NCBI GenBank assembly: GCA_029204225.1 | Contig: CM055107.1 | Span: forward strand, 42,220,007-42,284,006 | Source: Diphasiastrum complanatum | Taxonomy: Eukaryota > Streptophyta > Lycopodiopsida > Lycopodiales > Lycopodiaceae | Direction: 5' to 3' | Length of the DNA stretch: 64,000 nt | In this document: positions 55,387 through 64,000 of the stretch, piece after piece | How positions within the stretch are numbered: position 1 is the stretch's first letter | How the letters are laid out: the number at the start of each line of letters is the position of its first letter | Position numbers and translations under genes: made by a program | The notes under the pieces: model-generated | Database searches by the model: none | What the model was told of the DNA's origin: nothing | What the model saw: the letters and a program-made list of their open reading frames with translations, nothing else

Positions 55387-58159
55387 TCCTAATTCAAATT
55401 TTTGAGTGTTCCCAACTATTGGAAGAGAATATTCAGCATTTTGAAAAATTATATTTTAACTATGGTTAAACACCAGTGAAGTTTGATGTGACTAAACTAA
55501 GGTGCATTCATTTACATGGAAAGTAGTGCGGGCAGATGCATAAAGAAGTTAGAAAATGATATTATAATTACTTTATAATTATTTTTCTCTCTACTACATG
55601 GCATTTCTTATAGGGCCCTCTTTGGGCCCATATTTTCTCTAATGTCTGTCATGGGCGCAACTAGGCAAAGATCCTTGGTAGGGCTATGTCAAGGGGAGAA
55701 CTCGTATTTGTTATGTGTTAGTGAATCTGCTTGAATGTCTTGCCTGTTTGTATCCGTGGTGAGCCTTAGTACATGTGCTCTGCTCGGTTTGCATGATTGC
55801 TTGAGATACAATGAGCTGTTAAGCTAAGAAAAAAATACTTTTTTGAAGGCTACTATTTCAATCAAAACAAGGGATTGGGGAGTCCATGGATCAGGTGTTT
55901 GATATATATCAATAAATATTCCTTTAGGACACTTTGGATAGTGGCCAATGTGGTCCATCACTTTGAAGTAATCTTTTGTTAATATTGAGATTTATATCTG
56001 TTATGAATGGTGAAGATGCAACGAGTGCTCATCAATGAGAGAGAATCAAAGAAGAGAAGAGCTACAACTATGTCTAAGCATAACTAAAATAAAATAAAGA
56101 CTTGGAGACTTGGACTTTGGGTGTCAATTTAAGTTAAATCAATGTCTGAAGAAAGCTGACTTTGATGAGTTATGTCAATAAGATTAGTAGGTTAGTGAAG
56201 CTATGTACCTACAAATACAATCAAACAAGAAGGATAAAAAAATTGGCACATCATACTCTATGTACAACTAATTGTCATTGAAGCTACAGACTATTTACTT
56301 TGTACATAATGAATGGCATGCAAGAATTTTGAAACATGCATGATAGTTGCATTTTACAATGGTTCATGCACGAAATTTTCATTAAACTTTCTTACATGGT
56401 CATCTTTTCAATACCAATGCAAAGATAAATTTAAGGCAATAGCATAACTATTGAAACTAAATGACAAATGCATATGGACACATATGTAGCAAAATGTTTG
56501 AGAATGATGAGTGATGTATATGGCAATAAACAAAGATGGATGTTGATATAGTCAAGATTGTATGCAAGATGATGGTTCTAAACAAATGAATATTTGTATT
56601 CACAATTCACATCTCCTTGCCTTGCATTCTGGAGGTGAGGAAAGAGGGCATATATGGAAAAATAGACACTATTAGTTTATGTCATGTAGATGAATAAAGT
56701 GGTAGATGGTGATGGATCTAAAAAATACGTTTACTATTTCAAATATCCGTCGAGCATTTCATGGGGTGGTTTTACTATGAAGATGAGACACATTGTTACA
56801 ATGGAAGAAGTGATGTGAGTGTTTGGGTGCCCAATGGATAAGACATGGACACCAATACACTAAAAAGAATCACATCTAGGTTAAAACTTTTCAAAAGCAA
56901 AAAGGAGTGAAACAATATAAGCAACACGAAAGAGTGCAATAATATAAGCAACATGAAAAAAAGAAGAAGTTTACATGGTCGGGTATCGATTGCCAACTCT
57001 GGCCTCCCTATCTAGTTCTTTTATATGGCACAGCACTGATAGATCATATGGATATACAAATACCTGCTCCAATATATGAAAATCAAAAAATAAATAAGAC
57101 TGGCTCCCGAATTTCTCCTCGTTTCAGTTCTCGAGTATAAAAGACTTTCTGAATTTATCTTCAGAGCAAAACACACGATTCCTGATTTACCAAAAAACTG
57201 TGCTTTGCTTTAGAACATGATCCAATACCAAGATATGAACACGTCCCAAAATATTGTGCAAGGCAAAACAATAGGGCAATAGATTGTAGAATAATTATGA
57301 TTCTCCCTAAGATATGAAAACCTTGTCAACAATGCCTGCCTTGCAGTCTGTCCTACAGGGGAACTCTTTTGTAAGTTTTTCCCTTATTTATCATAGCCTA
57401 CAAATAGAGTATTTATGGTCTCCCCGTTGCTAGAAATGTAGTTGGATCCTTGACCGGGGAGGGGACCCTATGACAAAATGACCCATACACGACTAGTATG
57501 ATTTTGGGATCCAAACATAATTAATTAGTAAGGCCCACAAGCCACTAAATGCTAGTTACATGATCTTAACTGCTGCCAATTGTAAATGGATGCACGTACT
57601 TGATTCCTCGACTAGAGAAAGAAGTAAAGATAACTCTATTAATGGTTCCATCAAATAGCCTTAACGCAGAAAGTCAAAATATATGAAGTAAATGTTGATT
57701 ATTATAATCAGGTCTTTCCCATTAGCACACGACATCCTAGGGGCTACTGCAAAACAAGATAAGAAGCACAAGAAGGCTACTATGTGCTCCTAACATCTTG
57801 AAAACTTTTCTTCTCCAAGGCCGGGTCAGAAAAGGATGGTCAAACACCTTGTGTCAATTGGGGCATTCAAGCTTTCAGTCAAGTTGGAGATGACGAAGAC
57901 ATGGAGCAGCTTACTGGCTAATTATTTGAAAAGAGCTTTAAGCAAGACTCTAGAAAAACAATAAACTTCATATTGAAATTTGAAGGTGGTCATAAATGGA
58001 CAAAGGATTACAATCTGGGGTCGTGCAGTATTTAGTTATGATAAAGAATTACATGCCTAAAATGTTCAAAAAATAAGGATGCCTAAGCCTTCTCTTTAGA
58101 AATCAAGCTCTTTGGCAAAAATGCAAGTGGCCCGTAAGAGTCTCTTGACAATTACAATA
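55387..58159. other. AT-rich spacer downstream of the LFR-like gene
   Basis: No gene or repeat boundary recognised. The part next to 58,160 must contain the LFR-like 3' UTR. Confidence 0.5.
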
Positions 58160-58415
58160 TTAGTAAGATCCCCATATACCGCGTGCTGTGTTTTTGGCAT
58201 TTGACTTTGAGCTTAATTCCCACAAAATACGAGCAAATGTATCAGACATCCGGGTATCTAATAAAGCAAGCTCTGCAAAACTATGTTCATATGCCAACAA
58301 AAGTGTTCTATTCTCAGGTTCTGATGCAAGACTTTCCAATGTTAATGCAGCTTTTCGACAAACCTCTGCTACAGGGTGAGGAGCTTGGATCACTCTCAAA
58401 AGCCTTCCTACTGCC
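58160..58415 (-). CDS. LFR: LFR-like last exon
   Basis: AVGRLLRVIQAPHPVAEVCR to ARGIWGSY-TAA. Acceptor TGTTTTCTCAG; its first G completes the Trp codon of the preceding exon (NERW). Confidence 0.88.
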
Positions 58416-61400
58416 CTGAGAAAACATGAAACAGAACTGTTTAGCAAAAACAAAACAACTTTTTGTGGAATCAGTCTCACTTTTGCTTACTGTAATAAAC
58501 TCACCTTCAGATAAATACTACATTCAAGCTTCGATTTCTATGAACTATAACCTGTGTGTTGCATTAAAATACTGAATAGAGAAAATGCAAACTCTTCCTG
58601 GTTGATCAAGCCAAAAACAGAAAACCTTTTTATAAATCTGAAAGTTCACACGTTTCAATAGATGTCAAAAGTGTACTTAAACATGGTGTCGTGCAGCAAG
58701 CCAAAATTTGAAAAACTTAAAGTTAAGTTGAACAAATCCAATCTCTTTCTGCTATGACCTGATAAATAGCTTTTGTTCACACATACTTGTGGTTTGAAGT
58801 ACTAGCTTAAACTCCCCTCAAGCAACACATCGGTCGTTTTCCAGATGATGAAATGATAAGCCGAACAAGTTCCATGTGCCCAAAGTCTATTAAAAGGATA
58901 TTTGATTAAGTGATCTTATTTTGAGTTTTTAGCTTGTTTGGTATCTGAGAGTTGTTTAAGTAAGCCATTGTGCAATAGATGCCTCTAAATGTGAATGTTT
59001 TTGAATCAGTAATCATGAAGGAATTATGGATCAACACGTGATGAAACAAGGGTTTTTGCACGAGAGGTAATGGCTTTTGTTATTCACAGAGATTGATTGA
59101 TGTAGTTGCTTTTCCATGATCATTCATCCACTTCTTTGATATAGTTAACCTCTGTAACACTCAAAACTAACACTTTCAAAGGTCAAGAGCCTTTAAAACC
59201 CTAAATATTCACAGAAAATGTTTCAAATATTTGATATTTTTACTAAAACATATTAATGTGCTTGACATGTTTGAGTTTCAAGCCTACAAATGCTACATTG
59301 ATTTAAATTTCCAATTACGAACCAGCATTGCACAGAACTTACCAGCATCTGACTATCATGGCTAGCATCCCATGGTATGCCATAAAGAGGCCTCAAGATT
59401 ATAATTTGACTGAGTGTATACTAGAGAATCCCAGATATTCCCTAACAGGTTAGGTTAAACATAGGCACCAAATGTGATATCAAGGTCGAATGGTAATATC
59501 AGGATAGGAACTTCAGTCAAGCTAGAAAGAGAGCTAAAACAGGACTAGTCTAACCTCTTTATCTATGACGTTTCTAAACAAATAGAAATCAGGGATTTTG
59601 CTTTAAACATCAAATAAGATAACAGGAGATCGAGGGAAACTATAATAATGCTGGAAGTGCCTAAAAGAGGCTTATAACACTGATGGTCTATAACCTCTCA
59701 ACAATAGCTGTTTAAAAATTCCAATCTGTGTAAAAATTCGAATGCCAACCTCTTTGCTAGAAGAAAAAGAGAGCTAATCAATTCAAGAAGCACAATTTTA
59801 ACTGGCCTCATCAGATTTGACACAGGAAAACAAAATGTTCAAACTCTTAACAACTTTCTGGAATAGTAGTTCATACCAGCGCTCATTAGCTAGGCGTAAT
59901 CGACAATCCATATTGATTTCTGCAAAATTATACAAGGCAGCTACTGCAGCTGCCTGTGAATCTGCACCTGATGAGCTTAGCAGATCCACCAAACGTTTAT
60001 ACACCTGCATAAACTAAGAAATTTTGGTATGACTAGTTTTTGGATCTCAAACTTGCTCAGTGTCACTTGTATATTAAACAAAAAGGTTTTAGAGCAGTTA
60101 TCATTCCAAGGCTAACACAGTATGACAAAAGTACTCATGATAATCCTTTTATGAGAGAACACCTAGCTTGCACAGATGTGTAGAGAAAAAAATAAGCTGC
60201 ATCAGCTAGTCATCTCTTCATTTATTTCAACAAAATTGAAAACGATTTGAGAAAGCAAAAAAGTTGAAGACAAATATGCAGAGTCCAGACAGGGATATAA
60301 CAACCACCACCTCGACTATGTGCTTTAGATTTCAGACTCCTAGAATCTTTTGGGAAGAATGAAGAAAAAAAGAGAGCCACCAGTGGAAATAAACAAAATA
60401 TCGAAACAGAAGAGTTCACTAAATGATTCTTGTTAAAATAAGCATCAGGTTGATGCATTTTCTCCTAGCAAATGTAGCAGGCCACTGAGCTGCCTGCTTT
60501 GTAAGTTCTGCAATCACCACTTGAAAGCTTCTACTCTTCACAACAAACTCGTATACATTCTTTCATGCTTTCTGAAAAGATTACTACTGACAAAGTATAA
60601 CCACAACAAACAATACCTAAAACAATTTATCTAGTCATCCATAACTTGTACCAAAACATAATCAGGAAATTGCTGAATACGCAAAGCAGCATCCCTTTTG
60701 TGGTTTTCCAATATTAAGGGAAGCTTTGTGGGATATAAATCATTGGTAAACTACAGGCTGTAAATACAGAAAAATAGGACCAACAAGTTTATCATATTTT
60801 GTAGCATAATAAGGATACTAAGCTAAATGTTGTAACTAGGCTCATGGTCTACTCTATCAAGAAACTATCCAGAAAACTTGAGGTCTATTTTATACAAAAG
60901 GCTGCCAAAAATTTCCACCTTTTGGAAGTGATAGTGGTAGCCAAATTTATCAACATCGAAAATATAACTTTAAAAAAGTACTCAAGGAAGGCGAAAATTC
61001 TACTTTCTGACATGCAAAAAGATGATGCAAGTTGATTTTCCGGCTAAACAATCTACCCTGTTTAAAGCCCTTTGCTATGCACATTCATCATTCTAAAGGA
61101 TGGAAGAAACTCCATGCTCTTTTTGGTGAGTATCTACATCCCTAATTTAGACTGTCGGCAAGTTTTGTGTCAAACAGCATCTTGCACTTGCAAGTCTAGA
61201 CTGCTTCATTATACGAGGTGCATGCCTCCCAATACACAATCAGAGTCTACTAAGCCAGCCTTAAAATCTAGGCTCCAGCATAGGTGCCCACAATTCTTAT
61301 TCTTCAAACATCTCATCCTAAACTTTTGAGGCTGCAGTTAACAGACCACAACACAAATATAAGCAGAAGAAACTTCAAAATGCTAGGATCGACAAAATTG

Positions 61401-62729
61401 GGGTTTTACTGAGTCATTTCTCATCAACGTATCAGCTATTAGCACCAGATTTGCAGCGAGCTGCAAAAATCTCTACATATTCTCCTTCACTATTTGCTAC
61501 CACTTCCCCTGTCTTATTCTTCACCTTGGAGAGGGTGCTGCAATTTGTCTTTTGATAACATTTTTCTGACAAAAATTCAAAAACTCATCTGATAATTGTG
61601 CTAGATCTTCGTCAAGAAAATGAATAGTCCAGATAAGCCACCCCTTGCTGGTCAATGAGATACATTCAATGGAAAGGAAATCTTCTTGTAAAGGACTAAA
61701 ATGGGTTTCAAATTGTCTTAAATTTGAGCAGCTGGATTTGCTGAAATGTTTCAAGTAGTTCCAGAGAGTGCCCCTAATCATGTACATCAATGATCAGACC
61801 CAATTGTAGCTAATTGATCCCAAATTTACATCGATGTTGACCAAAATAGCCAACCATAGTTGATATAATTCTCAATTAAACGAATGTTGACAGAATAGCA
61901 TTATTCTTTTTCTAGATTTTCGTTCATAGTCATAAAAGGCCGTCCATAAGCATCTCAACAATCATGATCATTTAATCCCAACATTTATGATCGCTTGAAG
62001 TCTATTTGTTGAACAGAGCTGGTTAATTGTAGAATATCACTCTTGATTGGATGTGCAAACTGAAGAAAATTTTCAAGGAAGAAAATAACCTGAGGTGCAA
62101 ATGGCAAAATAAATGGCTCGTTATCTGGATTTACAATCAGCCTCCCAAGCAATTCTGCAGCTGAGCAATGCCATGCCTTTACAGGGGATTCCAACATTTG
62201 CATAACCGCTTGCAATGCTTTCTTTTCCCTACTCAAGATGAAGCAGAAAACTTCCATAAATCAGATGGATTGCTCAGGAACTCAGGAACCAACAAGGGCA
62301 GTCATACAAAATCCCAGCAAACTCAAACATAAGTTCTTTATGAGTTTTATCAAAATTCACAAAACCCAAATGGAACCTAACTGTTACATTTATTGATGAG
62401 AGTAGAGGCCATCCAAAGACTGAGGTCAGATCTTTATTTCATACATAACACAACAAGATAGAGAGCATATGTGGTACACAGGAAAGCAATAACCCTCACA
62501 CACCCAGATAAGATAGAAAAATGTAAAAACCTCTCCAATTAGAAGCTTGGTGCAATACTTTACGGTGGAAGAACAATTAGAACACAGAGAGTATGACTTA
62601 CGTTATTCGGCCTTGAGTGGCCCCAGAGGACTGTTCTGAGAAAACACGGAGACAAAGATAAGGTGCCAAATTTACCATGGTCTCAATAGCATTTGTCACC
62701 AGCTCTTCATCCTCTGTTCCAAACACACA
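58160..62729 (-). CDS. LFR: Armadillo-type protein resembling LFR (SWI/SNF-associated), last four exons, 5' part outside window
   Basis: Exons 62,729-62,602, 62,228-62,090, 60,004-59,877 and 58,415-58,160 join in frame into 216 residues. Helical repeat blocks: EDEELVTNAIETMVNLAPYL, ALQAVMQMLESPVKAWHCSA, ELLGRLIVNPDNEPFI, VYKRLVDLLSSSGADSQAAA, ALYNFAEINMDCRLRLANER, then the C-terminal ASEPENRTLLLAYEHSFAEL and MSDTFARILWELSSK, ending ARGIWGSY. This end is the recognisable part of Arabidopsis LFR (At3g22990, about 460 residues, from memory), an ARM-repeat nuclear protein related to the C-terminus of BAF250/ARID1 and working with SWI/SNF remodellers. Roughly the N-terminal half lies to the right of the window. 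No disruption seen. The symbol is by similarity only. Confidence 0.8.
59877..60004 (-). CDS. LFR: LFR-like third-visible exon
   Basis: VYKRLVDLLSSSGADSQAAA to LRLANER plus two bases. Acceptor AGTTTATGCAG, donor GTATGA. Confidence 0.88.
60005..62089. other. LFR-like intron of 2.1 kb
   Basis: No repeat or coding block recognised. Confidence 0.5.
62090..62228 (-). CDS. LFR: LFR-like second-visible exon
   Basis: EKKALQAVMQMLESPVKAWH to PFILPFAPQ, phase 0 at its end. Acceptor CATCTTGAGTAG, donor GTTATT. Confidence 0.85.
62602..62729 (-). CDS. LFR: LFR-like first-visible exon
   Basis: CVFGTEDEELVTNAIETMVN to QGRIT. Acceptor AATTCAATCAG, donor GTAAGT. Starts in phase 0, so at least one more exon lies upstream, beyond 62,730. 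Confidence 0.88.
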
Positions 62730-64000
62730 CTGATTGAATTACCTGACGGAGGAAAAAGGTTATTACAGTAGATTTTTACCTAAAAGATGAGAGCAACCAG
62801 AGTGACCAGAACTTGCTACTACCACGTGAGCAAAGCCTAATCAGAAAGTTAAACTTTATCCAATAAATCCCATGAACATAATCGTCATCATATATAGGGG
62901 GTGGTTGTACTTTGCACTTATAGCTAGGAGCTTTCTCCATCTCTTGGCATTTAACTCCTACACAGTAACTTATATGAATGGACTCTCTTTGAGCAATACC
63001 TGGTTATTCTCATTATATGGTGATGGTTATGCTTGTGTTTGTAACGTTTCATGGTTTTTAAACGATTTATGATTTTGTTGATAATTTTATGGTTTTGTCC
63101 ATTTGTGGTTGATTAATCCTATGGTGGCTCATTATTAGTGTTTTATGGTTTTTAAAGGCTTCCCCAAACTGTGCATAATTTAACCCCCCCAAAAACAGTG
63201 CATAAAACCCTAAAACCCCCAAATTTATAATCCCCAAACCCAAACCCAAAGTGAAATCAAATTTTAATGTTTTTTTCCTCTGTTGATTAAGTACGTGTTT
63301 AAAAACAAAGAACAATCGGTCACGTTCCGGAACGGGCAACTATGCATAATATGATCACTATGCTAAAGGATGAAAGAATGATGTCCACCCTATACTAGTG
63401 AGTTGATAGAGGCAAAATCACATGTGCCTAATGACTTGTCACTACAAGATTCAAAGACCTGGTTTTGGTCTTCATGGAACATCTACATGTTTTCCTGCCT
63501 AAATATTATGATCGAGCAGTATCCCAAAATTTTTAAATTCCAAATGCTTGTCAACAACAACGTGACTATAGATCACCTATATAGAAATATATGTTAATAA
63601 GGCCCATCTTACATCAATCCTAGACAACCTAGGTACCAGTAATAGCTTACGACATGTACGCGAACCTTTATTAGAAAGCTGGTATCAAAATCCGCATTCA
63701 TTCACTATTGTAGGGCCAGAAAATTGCCAGAAGAACACATTTCGCCTTCAGGCTTTGCCAATCAACTCAACAAGGAAAAGCGATCTGTTGAATTGTGTGA
63801 TTTTACACAACGCGGGCAGAACCTTGAATCTTTACAGCATCACACACAATTCACTATTTCTACAAAAAAGATGGCTTTTATAATTCAGAGACAAAAACTT
63901 TCCACAAGCATTTTCCAGCTTCAATGATCATTTTAAGCCCAAATATACTATTTCAAATAAAGGGCTCCTTAATTACTTAGCTCTTTCCCAAAAAAAATAA
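62730..64000. other. LFR-like intron running off the right edge
   Basis: No further LFR-like exon found, so the intron is at least 1.27 kb. A patch at 63,050-63,300 repeats TTTATGGTTTT and AAACCC-type motifs; low complexity. Confidence 0.45.

Noticed and set aside
61985-62089. Extension of the LFR-like exon to a stop at 61,985
   Set aside because: Conserved sequence ends at FAPQ (62,090) and the next exon (VYKRLV) continues the family order; the rest is intron.
63067-63339. 90-codon minus-strand frame near the right edge as an LFR-like upstream exon
   Set aside because: Low-complexity sequence with no ARM-repeat character and no splice agreement.

Overview
The window is nuclear DNA from a large-genome seed plant. 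Spliced genes with GT-AG introns, plant-type Ty1/copia and chromodomain Ty3/gypsy elements, a CACTA transposon, LINEs and long AT-rich spacers all point that way. Introns of 7 to 10 kb filled with transposons would fit a gymnosperm or an unusually large angiosperm genome, but the sequence alone does not settle the species. I see no rRNA or tRNA gene and nothing prokaryotic.

Layout. (a) 1-11,064 is a nest of transposons: a copia fragment with a truncated LTR (1-1,590), then a second copia pseudogene (about 1,995-10,205) broken by three events: a 936-bp MULE-like fold-back element with a 9-bp target duplication, an inverted scrap of copia integrase, and a 5.45-kb CACTA element. A solo LTR related to the first one follows on the minus strand. 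(b) 11,065-13,400 is spacer and upstream sequence. (c) 13,994-41,019 (+) is a six-exon gene for a CREC-type (calumenin/reticulocalbin-like) EF-hand protein of 410 residues. Its 1.2 kb of coding sequence is spread over 27 kb. Introns 1, 3 and 5 (10.5, 7.3 and 7.8 kb) hold LTR-retrotransposon ends, a 3.57-kb internally deleted chromovirus with a perfect TACCA duplication, LINE fragments and a second chromovirus ending in a 947-bp LTR palindrome. (d) 43,256-47,895 (-) is a two-exon Yippee-like zinc-binding protein gene, tail to tail with the EF-hand gene; its 4.3-kb intron carries an ORF1-only LINE with (CT)n on both sides. (e) 49,030-58,160 is mostly anonymous AT-rich spacer with a decayed coding remnant on the minus strand at about 53.2-55.4 kb. 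(f) 58,160-62,729 (-) holds the last four exons of an armadillo-type gene resembling LFR, the plant SWI/SNF-associated protein; its 5' part lies beyond the right edge.

The host genes are ordinary conserved genes: an endomembrane calcium-binding protein, a small zinc protein and a probable chromatin-remodelling subunit. The most notable features are the LINE family associated with (CT)n tracts, the ORF1-only LINE, the nested copia/MULE/CACTA locus whose host frame can be followed across each insertion, the LTR palindrome that looks like self-integration, and a possible conserved neighbourhood of the EF-hand and Yippee genes.
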